From Helianthus annuus (lineage: Eukaryota; Streptophyta; Magnoliopsida; Asterales; Asteraceae): DNA of 64,000 nt. The stretch lies in NCBI RefSeq assembly GCF_002127325.2, contig NC_035448.2, forward strand, positions 127,880,561-127,944,560. The letters run 5' to 3'. How positions within the stretch are numbered: position 1 is the first letter of the stretch; each line of letters opens with the position of its first letter. Shown here piece after piece: positions 47,204-58,937 of this stretch. Made by a program: the position numbers and the translations under genes. The notes beneath the pieces are model-generated. The model was not told the origin of the DNA and did no database searches. It worked only from the letters and a program-made list of their open reading frames with translations.

Positions 47204-48538
47204 TGACGGGTGGTCCGTAGGACAACCCTTAAAAGGCTTAAACATAACACACATTCTACATTTTATCCGGTTATTTGCGAGAATTAGGTAATCACAAGAT
47301 GATGTTGATGCAGGTGTTATTGAGTACAAGATGCAGCTTTTAGAGGGCTTGAATGGAAACTAGAAGTTGGCATGATTACGATGTGCGGGGGACAAGGGAA
47401 ATGAAGGAAACAAGAGCAAAAACATCACTCAGGGCCGTAACCTACGGCCTTTGCCGTAGGCTACGGTACTCAAAGAAGTGCCAAACTGTCTGCCGTAAGA
47501 CAGGAGCTAGGAGGCGTACGGGACAACTGCTCACCGTAAGGTACGGCCACCTGCCGTATCTTACGGCTCTGACTTGAGTCCGGAGCAACATTGAGCACCG
47601 TAAGCTACGGCAGGCGCCGTAGCTTACGGCGCCGACTGCACCTGTTTTGTAACTCCTGCATTTAAAGGCCATTTTAAGGGAAATTATGATGTCCCATCAT
47701 GGGTTTTCGGTTACTACATGAGAAAAACGAGCTTGGGACTATTTGAAGGCACTTGGGGGAGCTAGGAAACATATCTTTTGCATAATCTTTTCACTAGAAT
47801 CATTTGGGGAACAATCTTGGCACTAAATTCTGGTCTTGTCTTTGTTGGTGGAACTTGTGAACATTGTTATTTCTATTTTGTCATGATGTGTGTTAAAGCC
47901 ATGAGTGGCTAGGTACTTTAATGACTATCTTGTGGTGAAGGTTTGTTTAGACTCTTGTGTTCTTATTTGCATTTCTAGAATATCAATCTCTTTTCATTTA
48001 AATTGATTGTTATGGTGTGTAATCGATTGTTAGTAACAGGTTGATTCTTATTTTAAACTAATTAGAAACCATACGTTCTTGGTGCCGTTGGCAATCGGGA
48101 TATCATGGGTATAGTTAGGTTTGGGTAAGGGTTGATTGATCATCGGGTGATAACCTCACGTTCTCGGAATCTGAGTACTTCGTCCCCTTTCATCACTGCA
48201 ATTGTTTATGCATGAACTATGTCTATGTAGTTCTTTCTAGTTAAATGATTAACACAAAAGTTGAAGCAAACCGGATACACAAGATAGTCGTTTATTTCTC
48301 AATTGTTTACAACTTCAAGTTTCATTTCGCAAATTAGTTAATTAATCTTAGTTTTTAAAACCAATCAAATCAAAACAACTCGTGAATTTTATTTTTCTTG
48401 CAATTAGTTTAATTTTAGTTAACTTAGATAACTTTCAAATAACACATTTTCCACAAACTCCCTGTGTTCGATACCCGCTTACCACTATTTACATAGTTGT
48501 TTTTGGGATTAAATTTGCGTGACCACGACATCACGTCA
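47204..48538 (+). repeat. 3' LTR of D
   Basis: 1335 bp, one visible difference from the 5' LTR (C at 48272). It ends at CACGTCA, followed by the TSD CCCTC. Confidence 0.96.
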
Positions 48539-48543
48539 CCCTC

Positions 48544-50717
48544 CGGGAGGAATCGATAGTTATGAAGAGTTAAGCGAGAAGTTCCTCAGGAACTTTGGTC
48601 AGCAGAGGAAAGTGGTCAAGAACCCAAATGAGATCCTCCACATAAGGCAGAGGGACAATGAGCGAATAGATCAGTATATGGAGAGGTTAATCAAGGAGAG
48701 CATGAACATCAAAGATGTCCCGGAGGTCATGAAGATCAGCAGTTTCATAAACGGGCTAAAGCATGCACAGCTGTGTGAGAAACTGGGGGAGGAGTTCCCC
48801 CACTCATTTGACAACCTTATGGACAGGGTCAGAGCCTTTGTCAGAGGGAAAGACACAGTCAGCAAAGCCAAGGAGACGGACGTCACACCTAGGAGGATCG
48901 CCCCAGCTACAAAGCTTCCTGACAAAGGTACACCTTACTCCCGAAAATCCACTTTTGATAGAGTGTTGCACGACAGAACGAAGCCCTCATACTCCCCATA
49001 CAGACCTCGGGGGAGGGGTCCCCCTCCCTACTCTGATAATTTCACCCCTCTCACCAAGACCCCAAGTGAGATACTGGCCACTGAGAGGGTAAAGAACTCC
49101 TTCCCATGGCCGCCACCCATAAAACCTGGGCCAAAGGCACAACCAAACGAGTATTGTGATTTTCACAGAGGTTTTGGACACAAAACTGATGACTGTATGT
49201 ATCTGAAAAGAGAAATAGAAGCCGCAGTAAAAACGGGAAAGCTGGCCCATTTAGTCAAGGAAATTAAGGAGGGGGGAGGGGCCGCAAGGGAAGAGGCAAG
49301 GGAGCCTGGGAGGGTAGATGTTGATATGATTAGAAGGAGGAATGAATTCGATACCACCCAGAGTGTAAAGGCCAGAATCCTGGGCTCCCCGGACTGCATG
49401 AAAGCTCCCATCCTTATGCCACACTTGGAAGAAAATGAAGTGCAACGACTTCCCCTAAACATCTCAGCCATAATAGCTGGCCACAAGGTGTCTCGAATAC
49501 ATGTGGACGGAGGGTCCGGTGTCAAAGTAATATACGAGCATTGTTTCCTTAGATTTGATAGGGATGTAAGAGATCGGCTCGAAGAAGACTCCATCCCCTT
49601 AGTGGGATTCAACAACAGTGTATCACACCCCCTGGGAAAAATCAGGCTTCCATTCACAGTTGGGGTAGGGGATCGAGTCCGAACGATAAACCTGACCTTC
49701 ACAGTGGTCCGGGCACCCTCAAAGTACAATGCAATCCTAGGAAGACCTGGAATCGGGGACTTACAAGCACAGGCATCCACCCCCCACGGAGCTTTAATGT
49801 TTCAAACACCGAAGGGTTTAGCCTGGGTTAAGTCTGCTTATGAAGTAATTTCTTCTGTATCCGAAGGAGAAGCATCCGAGAAGCCCCGGAAGGAGGGAGT
49901 AGAAGAGTGGGTCCTTTACGACAGGTTCCCAGAACAAACGATCAAAGTAGGAAGTCACTTGAGTGACAAATGCAAGAGTGCCCTGAAGGAGCTGCTTCTC
50001 CTCAACATAGATGTGTTTGCATTCCAACATGGAGACATGACAGAAATCCCCAGGAGCCTAACCGAACACCGGCTCAACACTTACACATGGGCGAAACCGG
50101 TGAGACAGAAAAAGCGAAGCATGGGACCCAACAAAAGAAGAGCTGCTTGTGAGGAAACCAGAAAACTGCTCAGGGCAGGAATAGTCAGAGAAGTGAAGTA
50201 TCCGTCCTGGGTCGCCAATCCGGTCATGGTTCAGAAGAAAGACGGGGGATGGAGGATGTGCATCGACTTCCAAGATCTGAACAAAGCATGTCCTAAGGAC
50301 TGTTATCCCCTCCCAGAAATAGACGTCCAGGTAGACACTTTGTCTCAGTACCCCCTGAAATGCTTCCTGGATGCCTACAAGGGATACCATCAGATCCAGA
50401 TGTCAATAGAGGACGAAGAGAAAACCGCCTTCATCACAGACGAAGGGACATTCTGTTATACCAAACTGCCCTCCGGTCTTAAAAATGTTGGGGCCACATA
50501 TCAGAGATTCATGAACACCCTGTTCAGGGAACAACGGGGAAGGAACCTGGAAGTATATGTTGATGACATTGTTATCAAAAGCTTGACGGAGATGACCATG
50601 ATAGATGATATAGCTGAGACTCTCAACACTATGCAAGATGTGAATATGAAGTTAAACCGTGGAAAGTGCTGTTTTGGGGTAGAGGAGGGGAGTTTCCTGG
50701 GGGGTAGTAGTCACTAA
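48544..50717 (+). pseudogene. A gag C-terminus, protease and first part of RT
   Basis: An open frame continuing gag after element D. Capsid end (LSEKFLRNFGQQRKV, INGLKHAQL), a zinc-finger variant CDFHRGFGHKTDDC, and a protease motif HVDGGSGVKVIY (Tat elements typically have DGGS) near 49501-49530. RT runs to the YVDD motif at about 50555-50567. The frame breaks at about 50700, just after GSFLG: extra bases produce a stop at 50715-50717, a TGA lies a few codons on in the next frame, and one more A in the run after NPEK restores the following frame. Confidence 0.9.
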
Positions 50718-51786
50718 AGGATGAATCAAAGCTAACCCGGAAAAAAACTCAAGCTGTGGCTGAGATGCGATCCCCCAGGTCCCTGAAAGACATTCAACAA
50801 CTGAACGGGAGATTAATAGCATTAAACTGTTTCTTATCAAAGGTAGCCGACAGGACCCTCCCTTTCATGAAGGTGTTGAAGGACTGCCTCCAAACGAACA
50901 AGTTCAAATGGACCCCAGAAGCGGAGGCTGCCTTCCAAGAAATGAAAACTTACATCTGCAAGCTCCCAACGTTGGCCACCCCAGTGCCCGGGGAACTCCT
51001 TCTCCTATACTTGTCCGCCTCGAAAACGACCATAAGTGCAGTCATGATGGTAGAACGGGAAGGGAAGCAGATCCCCATATATTTCATCAGCAGAACACTT
51101 AAAGGCCCCGAGGAACGCTACATGCCCCTGGAGAAGCTGGCATTAGCCCTTGTTTTCGCATCCCGGAGACTCAGGAGGTACTTCCAAGGGCACAAGATTG
51201 TCCTGATGACTGATCAACCTCTCCAAAAAGTACACAGGAGGCCGGAGCTGTCAGGACGGTTGGCTAAATGGGCTGTTGAGCTGGGGGAACACTCTCTGGA
51301 GTTTAAGCCCAGGACGGCCATGAAGGGGCAAATACTGGCCGACTTTTAAGCAGAAGTCCCTGAGGATGAAGAGAAGGAACTTTTAAAATGGGAAGCCTTG
51401 GAGAAAGAAGAAAAAGAAAAGGAGGACGAGGCTGTGTGGAAATTACTCACCGACGGGGCCTCTAATGAAGAAGGGAGCGGGGCAGGCATCACACTGAGAA
51501 GCCCCGAAGGGATTGAGCTGACATACGCCATAAGACTGGACTTCGAGAACACCAAAAACGCTACAGAGTATGAGGCCCTCTTGGCAGGAATGAGGCTGGC
51601 ACAAAAAATGATAGCAAAGCATGTGGAAGCTAGCACTGATTCACAACTGGTAGTAAAACAGTACCAAGGAGAGTATGAAGCCAAAGACAACATCATGGCT
51701 CAGTATGTGGCGAAAGTAAAGGAAACAGCCAAGGCATTCAAAACTTTCAAATTAGAATACATCCCCCAAGAAGAAACAGAAAATCT
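50718..51786 (+). pseudogene. A pol middle part: RT thumb, RNase H and second RNase H
   Basis: From 50756 the frame encodes the RT thumb/tether, then the normal gypsy RNase H (LYLSASKTTISAVM, EKLALALVFASRRLRRYF, MTDQPLQ). A TAA at 51347-51349 interrupts it after ILADF. The same frame then continues with a Lys/Glu-rich linker and a second RNase H domain starting LLTDGASNEEGSGAGI, with E in ATEYEALLAGM and D in ASTDSQLV. This extra archaeal-type RNase H is a hallmark of the Tat clade. A one-base deletion near 51783 ends the frame before the tether to integrase. Confidence 0.88.
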
Positions 51787-53142
51787 GATGCCCTCAGTAA
51801 ATTGGCCTCGGTGGCGTTCGACCACCTGGCAAGAGAAGTCAAAGTGGAAGTCCTGACCGCCCCCTCCCTCAACATGAAGGAGGTAACCGCAATCGAGAAT
51901 GTGCAGGAAACGTGGATGACACCGATCATAAAGTTCCTCAGGGACGGAACGTTGCCGGAGGGAGACTGGGCAGCCAGAAAGGTAAGGGTCAAGGCCCTGC
52001 AGTATGAGCTGATTGATGGAGAGTTGTATAGAAGATCATACTTAGGCCCATCCCTGAAATGTGTCGACGCGGAAGAAGCCGAGTATGTGATTAGGGAAAT
52101 GCATGAAGGGATTTGTGGAATGCATTCGGGGCCATGGACGATAGTAACAAGGGCAATGAATGCGGGGTTCTATTGGCCGCGAATGTATGAAACAACATCC
52201 GAGGAGATCAAGAGGTGTGATAACTGCCAGGTACATGCACCAATGACCCACTGGCATAAACACCCCATGATACCAGTCTCAACGTCCTGCCCCTTCCAAA
52301 AGTGGGCCATCGACATAATCGGGCCATTCCCGGAGGGTCCAGGAGGGGTCAAGTATGTGGTTGTGGCCATCGATTATTTTACCAAGTGGATCGAGGCGAA
52401 GCCCTTGGCAAAAATAACTGGGGAACAGATGAGGCGGTTCGTATTAGACAACATCATCTGCAGATATGGGGTCCCAAGGAGCTGGTGAGCGATAATGGCG
52501 TCCAATTTGCTGGAAGACCTTTTAAGCCATGGTGCGAGCAGATGCAGATTCAACAAGTATTTACCTCCGTCACCCATGCCCAGAGTAATGGATTGGTAGA
52601 AAGAGCTAATCAAAGTGTCATCAAGGGAATGGAGGGAAGACTCGGGAGAAAACAAAAGGGATAGCTGGAGGAATTACCATTCGTGTTATGGGCATACAGG
52701 ACCACTCCTAAAAACTGCAATGGGGAGACTCCTTTCAGCCTAACCTACGGGACAGAGGCTGTCATCCCAGCTGAGATAGGATCCCCAACTGCCCGAATGA
52801 AGCTCCGGGAGGAGGAGAATGAACAAGACCTCAGGATGAACTTGAATCTCTTGGAAGAAAGAAGAGAAATAGCAGCAATCAGGGAAGCCAAGTACAAGAG
52901 ACAGCTAGAAAGTTATTACAACGCCAGGATGAAAAAGCTCAACCTCGTTCCAGGGGATCTAGTCCTCAGAGCAAATGAAGCCAGCCTGCAGGAAAGCACT
53001 AGAAAGCTAGGCCCCAACTAGGAAGGGCCTTACTGAGTCACATGGGCAAATGGCAAAGGGAGCTGCAAATTGGAAACACTCGAAGGCAAGGAGGTTCCCA
53101 GAACATGGAACCTCATGCAGCTTAGGAAATATTATATGTGAG
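51787..53142 (+). pseudogene. A integrase region
   Basis: It begins with SDALSKLASVAFDHL and includes the zinc module (HEGICGMHSG ... CDNCQVH) and the catalytic residues D in WAIDIIGPF (about 52306), D in VSDNGVQF (about 52490) and E in NGLVERANQ (about 52600). Damage: a lost base near 52478 (PKELV becomes PRSW-stop), TAG for Trp at 52662-52664, TAG for Trp near 53019, and TGA near 53034. Most stops are explained by C-to-T or G-to-A changes. The region ends near LRKYYM at about 53141. Confidence 0.88.
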
Positions 53143-53958
53143 GGGTCTGCCCCCAGGAAAAATGGCCAAGAGCCGCTTTTGTAACATTTAACTATTAATC
53201 TGGGGTCCTCCCAAGGACTGATCTTTTGTAACGATTTATGCTGGGAAGTCTAAATCCCCAAGAAGTGAATGAAAACGGACAGTCAAAGTGTCCTCTTTTG
53301 ACAAAGTGACAAGTATTATACCTAGGCAGACGTGCCTAGAAACACCACAAAACCTAATTAATAGGCAAACACACGTGTACAGAGCATATCAAACATGCCA
53401 AAAGCCCGGCCGTGGGGTAAATAAGGGTCTAGCTAACCCAAAGAAAACGGACAAAAAAAAAAACAAATCAAAAACATAATCTTACATTATAAACTTGTCC
53501 AGTGATTGGCCTCGAACAGACAATCCATGTTTACTAAACAAACAACAAACACAACGTATCTTTGTAAGCTAAACTACAAAAGGAAATCATGTTTCATTCA
53601 TTTACAAAACAAATGTACAAAGAAAGGCCTCAAAAAACTTTGGCCAAAATACAAAACAACGAAGCACAACAGGTTCAACCAAAAGAACCAAAGCTCAACT
53701 TCTTGTAAAATGATCCAAAGGTCCCCAGGAAAAACATCGTCTTGATCCTAAGCAAACGCCCCTGCAAAAGCAATAAACACAACAAAAAGCATGCAAACAA
53801 CAGGGCAACAACACAGGATCATAAGTTGCATGATTAACTACTAAGGGGGACCCCCACACAAAGGTCCCCCCTTCCAAACATAAAATAGTTCAAAAGTATC
53901 CAAAGAGAGGTAGTTAGTTAAGTTACAACCATATCGAAGAAAAGCAAATGTTCAGAAA
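53143..53958. other. A non-coding region between pol and the antisense gene
   Basis: About 800 bp with A-rich stretches (53455-53475) and no conserved frame on either strand. It would hold the 3' ends of both the sense pol transcript and the antisense gene. Confidence 0.5.
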
Positions 53959-56372
53959 CTACTGGGGTGCACCCCCAGACAAGGATGGCGGAGAAGAGGG
54001 ACCTGCAGAGGAGAACATGGCTTTTAATTCATCTATCGATATCAAGGGATGTTCAAGGATTTTCCTCAGGATAACAGGGGTCTTGCTCCCAAACTCCTTA
54101 TCCAACTTGGATAGTTTCTTCTTAGCTTTGGAGTTGTACAACAGAGTCTCTTTCCTGCCTAGACCCTGAGCAGAATAGGCGTAACCATCCTTAAGACCGG
54201 CCTGGTAGCCGACATCGGTAAGCCCTATATATCTCTTCTAAACCGCTCGTAAAATCCTCCGACTGGGCAACAGCGGCAAGGAAGGCTCCAAAACCCTCAG
54301 TAATTTGCCAATGCTTCTCCTTTGCCAATCGCTGGTTGTCGTCAGAGGTTATCCCATAGTCTGCATACATGCTGTTGAGCTGCTTCTGGGAAACGGAGCC
54401 AACTTCCTTTAAATGCTTCAGCTCAGCAACCAACTCTTCTTTCTCTCCAACCAGCACCGCCATCTCCTGCTCCCAAGCTCGCTCCTTTCTCTCCAGCATA
54501 GCTCCAGCCCCCTGGACAAAAGATCAGTATACACAAAAAAAAGGAGGGGGGGGGGGGGGAGGAAGGACTGTGTACCTTCTCCTCCTGCAATTTCCTCTCA
54601 GCTTCAACCACTTGGCACCTAAGTCCGGCAGCAATAGATTGGGAAGCCTTAAGTTTAGCCTTGAGCCCTTCATTTGCCCTCCTCAGATCATCAACCCTCT
54701 ACAACATGCCAGCACTCCTAAAAAAGCTTTCACAAAGAGACATGCTATATTGATCTTCGAAAAGGTCGTCCCTCAGAGCAGAATTCACGAATTTATGAGA
54801 GGGAGGAACAACATGATTCAAGAAGTCCCTAGCAGCTTCAGGAGTCCCTATCACCGAGGAATTAGTCACCTTCCACCTAGGGACGTAGGTAAAGGGGATA
54901 GCATCGGCAAACAAAGGGGCCAAAGGGGACTGATGAGTAGGACCTTCAGGCTCAGTGGGCCTACTCGTCCCCGTGGCATGAAGAGGGGAGAGCTCAAAGG
55001 CTGAGGTAAAGTGAGCTAGACCTATTTCCGGAGTTTTGTCCCGTACACGGGAAGATGAAGGACCAGTGGTGATCTCTATGGGATCACGAAAACTCCCCTA
55101 CACCAAAAGAAACATCAGAAGTCAATCAAAGATAAGACAAAATAAACAAGGAAAGGAAAAGGCTTACCAGCAAAGGTGCACTCACAAGACTCGAAGACCT
55201 CAAATGTTTGGACAAAGAACCCTTGACCCCAACAGGGGGACGCTCAGAAACAACTTTTGAAGAAAGGGGGAGTTTCTGCCCACTAGCGCTTCGGAGTCTT
55301 TGACGGATATCGCGGGGAGCAGGGGCTGGCTGAGGACTTGCAGATTTTCTCTTACGAACTAAACGAATTTCCACATCTTCATCATCACTTTGACCAGCAT
55401 GTTGAATAGGGGGAAGGTCAGGAGAACTTTCCTCCACATCAGAAGGGTTCCCCTCATCACCACCCACGGCAGTAGAGCCCCCGGCCTGGGCAGATCCCCC
55501 GGTAACTGACACTACCCCACTCCGGCTCAGACCCGGAACAACTTCACCATCAATCACAAACTGCATATCCTTGGAATCTCCTTGAATTAACCTCCACAAA
55601 GTCAATTCTTCAAAAGAAAGGCACTAAAGATGACTACACAGATACAAAGAGATAAAAACAAACAAATGCAGATCTGAGACGGAAAGATACCTTTTTTACC
55701 AGAGAAAGCCTTGGGTCGAACAGGATAGGAGGGGCTCAACCCCCCCATGGCCAAAATACCTTCGGAAAAGGTGAAAGCCCTGGTAGGATGCTCATGCATA
55801 CGTTTCCACTGAACGGTCTCATTCGCCGATAAGGTGGGAACAACATCTTCGATAGGGGTATCAACATCCCTAGGCAAAGGGGATTCTGACATCATAGCAG
55901 CAGAGACGAAAATGAACCGGCTTTTCCAATCCTTCGGATAAGTGGAAGTCGGCATGAAGGAATAACAAGATTTTGACACATTGTTCTGTCTCTTGGCAAA
56001 GGTAAACCAGTCTCCGTCAGAGATCAACTTGTAAAACATGCAGAATAAAGGAATGGAAGGTTCACCGGAAATAGCTGCACAGGACAGTTCGAAATGAACC
56101 ACTGTCATCCACCCCAAGGGATATAACTGGGAAAAGTGTACCCCAAAATGACGAAGCAAATCGATTTTAAAAGAAGAAAGAGGATACCGAACCCCGCAAG
56201 AAGAAAAAGCCAAGGTATAAAGAGGGATCACATCCGGCGTAAACACCGCCGGATCGTTAGGACCCGGCAAAGACGGAGAAAACTGTTCAGAGATGTTGTA
56301 TGTTTCAACAAAGGATTTCAAATCCTTTGCTGTCAAAACTGACCTTATCATCGAACGGCCGGAGCGACTCAT
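53959..56372 (-). pseudogene. A antisense ORF: four-exon gene (Tat aORF, Transposase_28-like)
   Basis: Exon 1 (56372-55691) encodes MSRSGRSM, then a domain typical of the plant family Pfam calls putative gypsy-type transposon (PF04195): IPLYTLAFSSCGVRYPLS, FGVHFSQLYPLGW, LFCMFYKL. Exon 2 (55623-55168), exon 3 (55097-54576) and exon 4 (54511-53959) follow; the last two are rich in coiled-coil sequence (RVDDLRRANEGLKAKL, MLERKERAWEQEM). The junctions are GT-AG: AAG|GTATCT, TTTAG|TGC, CTG|GTAAGC, TGTAG|GGG, AAG|GTACAC, CCAG|GGG. Exons 2 and 3 are multiples of three. Damage: an extra A at the end of exon 1, TAG at 54701-54699, and a one-base shift near 54225. Antisense ORFs between pol and the 3' LTR are known in Tat elements; their function is not. 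Exon borders are predicted from sequence. Confidence 0.75.
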
Positions 56373-56463
56373 GGTTGAAGAAAGAACGATGATCAAAGGG
56401 AATCGTTACGGAGAAGAAAAGAAACCAGAAGATTTGAATAGAAAAATCTGAAAGGGTACAGGG

Positions 56464-56471
56464 TATTTAAA
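56464..56471 (-). promoter_or_regulatory. TATA-like box for the antisense gene
   Basis: The minus strand reads TTTAAATA about 92 bp before the antisense ATG, followed by a CT-rich stretch (CTTCTGGTTTCTTTTCTTCT) resembling a plant pyrimidine patch. This suggests an internal promoter separate from the LTR. Confidence 0.35.
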
Positions 56472-56717
56472 GGGGATAACTGACATGCAGGTAACCGTCC
56501 CATCATCAGTCTCGTCAAAATTCAAAAAAAAAGGGACACGTGCTGCCAAGGGGTTAACTCCCGCTATAGGTATCCGGCGGTATGATGGCTAGTGGGGACG
56601 GTTAATTATAACTGACCAGGAGTGGGCCCACGAGAAGGAAAAACCTCCCTTTGAACGATTATGATTCAGCCCCGGATCATGAGCCTCGGGTCTCAGAACC
56701 AGGGACTAAAGATGACT

Positions 56718-57407
56718 TGACAACGGGCCAATGGGAAGCCCCATTTACCCGCTTTGGGCTATCATCATGCAAGCCCAACAGGAAAAAGCCCAACAAAGGT
56801 TTACCTTGCCCACTAAGGTTACCGTTATGAGCGGGAAAATGGACTGAGGGAAGACAGGCAACATTTAATGTTCAACAAGAAGAGGATCTCAGCTGGCGAA
56901 GGTGCTTTTCCGGCTAAAGCATTAAATGAGGCGATCATCTCACCGTTAGCGGTCAAACACGTGTCTGTACCCCTCAAGAACTTGCAGAATCCGTTAGATC
57001 ATCCATGTAAGATATCTCGTGCACAAGATAAGAGCTGGGTATTATATATAAGGGCAAGGATCAGAGGCATCAAGGGTATGACCATAACAAGCCATCTCAT
57101 TTACTGCACTCTCATTTACTTCTCCCACATTTACTTCCGACCAACATTCCCACTCATTAAACACTTATATTTCATTCGTCTGATTCACACCTTTGAGGAA
57201 ATATTCCGGTGAACACACTCATCGGAATAAACTCCTCTATCTTTCCGGCAAGTTTACTTACTCTCACGCCGGAGCTTGGTCACGAATCCCCCCTCCGGGG
57301 TCCTCCGTGGCGAGGCTAACGGTTTGTTCTTTTGCAGTAGCTAAGGTAAAGGCTCTTGACGTCAACGAAGATCCATCTAACGTCATCCGGGAGTTGGGTA
57401 TTCGACA
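56718..57407 (+). repeat. Right LTR of A
   Basis: 690 bp, TGACAACGGG to ATTCGACA, followed by the TSD TCTAT. About 14 substitutions and one indel from the left LTR. Confidence 0.95.
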
Positions 57408-57412
57408 TCTAT

Positions 57413-58728
57413 GTTTATATGTGTTTGAAATCAATACAAGCGCGTTGCACACAGAACCGCTGACAATAATAATAAGAAAATGTAGAAAAAAACACTAAAA
57501 GATAACCGAAAGAAAATCAACTAAAAAGTTTTATGGTAATGATGTTGTACCGGTACTGAATTTCCTGAATCGAAAGATCCTAAGTACCAGTTCGGTACTG
57601 ACGTTTGGCGTTCCTGGTACCGGTTCGCTACCGGTTTTTACATTTATATACCGATACCGTAACCGGAGGATCAGTTGGCACCGAGCTCATTCCTACCTCG
57701 GAAACTAAAAAAAAGGTGTACGATACCGTTGTTGTTCATACGGTACCCGTGATCAGGGATGAGCAAATGGTACTGGGTAGCAGTACCAAATTTCTCGAAC
57801 TAAAAGACTATCAAACTCAATCCGGTACCGACTTTTAGCGTTGAACCGGTATTTTCGATACAAGTACCGGTTGACACCAAACTTATCAAACTTAAAAAGT
57901 AAAGAGAATAACAATTATTATAATATTTTATTATAATATAATATATAAAAATACTGTTCATTTCGTTCTGATTTTAATATATAGATAATAAGCAAATTGT
58001 GAACATGACGATAATATTCATGTGGAGACGGTACATTTGAAAGCTACGGGAAAATTACGTTGTATACGAAAACCAAGCTATTTGAACAAAAGTTGCACCA
58101 AAATGTATATTAATACTGACACAACGGTCACTCGTTATAACGAGCCGGTTTAAACGTAGATAAAAAAACATGTTACAATGGTGTATTTAGAGTTGAGCGT
58201 CGGACGCTTTAAGAAACTACATGGTTTAAAAAATCTTAAAAACAACCGGTTGGTCTAAAAACAATGTTACGGAAATGCACGTCGAAACGTAGATAAAAAT
58301 AAATAGTGTGGAGGGTTGACATAAAAAATGAAACCAAAAAAATTCACGCAACAAAAAATTTGATAAAAACTTAAAATGGTAACTTTATTCAAGTTTAGGA
58401 GTTATAGTGTAAATCGGTTAAAGAAAAAGGAAAAAAATAACAAATTAAATTGCAGGGGCGTAAACAAAATTTAAACTAAAATGTAGGTGAAAAATAAACC
58501 AACTAAATTGTAAGAGGTGTCAACCAAAAATAAATTAAAGTAGAGAGCGTAAATTTTATTAAGGATAAAATGAGTGTAAATGAAACTAAATTGTAAGGGG
58601 GTGTCAATAAAAAATAAACTAAAGTAGAGGCCATAAATTTATTAAAGTTAAAGGGTTGTAAATGAAACACTAAAAAGACAAAACATGGAACAATGTAGCT
58701 AGTTTTCCCTAAATTATTATTATATTAA
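57413..58728 (-). mobile_element. Helitron H1, part right of the nest
   Basis: Continues the H1 fragment at 9839-9894. GTTTATATGTGTTTGAAATC and onward match the second copy at about 58777. It contains repeated GGTACCG/CGGTACC-rich tracts (57545-57860) and AT-rich filler. No coding frame; the minus-strand 5' end was not pinned down, so the right border is set at the start of the next copy. Confidence 0.55.
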
Positions 58729-58937
58729 CTAGTTATAAAAACCGTCGCATTGCGGCGAACTTCTTTTGTTATTTAGTATATGTTTATATGTGTTTGAAAT
58801 CACTACGAGCGCGTTGCACACGGAATCGCTGAGAAGAATAAAAAGAAAATGTCGAAAAAAACACTAAAAAATAACCGAAAGAAAATCAACTAAAAAAGTT
58901 GTATGGTAATGATGTTGTCCGGTAGAAGCCCGTAGTC

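Larger units (their letters stand above)
38883..48538 (+). mobile_element. Element D: intact Athila-lineage Ty3/gypsy retrotransposon
   Basis: 9656 bp with two 1335-bp LTRs (38883-40217 and 47204-48538) that differ at one position by eye (T at 39951, C at 48272), and a perfect TSD CCCTC (38878-38882 and 48539-48543). Its primer-binding site is of the tRNA-Asp type, and it has one uninterrupted gag-pol frame. Athila assignment rests on the protease DLGAG motif, the FMDD RT motif, the tRNA-Asp site and the gag start. Only 658 bp separate pol from the 3' LTR, so there is no room for the env-like ORF some Athila elements carry. Confidence 0.96.
9895..57407 (+). mobile_element. Element A: Tat-lineage Ty3/gypsy retrotransposon, outermost layer of the nest
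   Basis: The LTRs begin TGACAACGGG and end ATTCGACA, and the whole is flanked by the 5-bp TSD TCTAT (9890-9894 and 57408-57412). Removing the inserted elements B/C and D leaves an element of about 10.3 kb: a 690-bp LTR, primer-binding site, gag-pol on the plus strand, an antisense spliced gene, and the right LTR. Tat assignment rests on the VDGGS protease motif, a second (archaeal-type) RNase H after the usual one, and the antisense ORF downstream of pol. The LTRs differ at about 14 sites plus one indel, making A the oldest layer. Its pol is broken by several stops and frameshifts. Confidence 0.93.
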
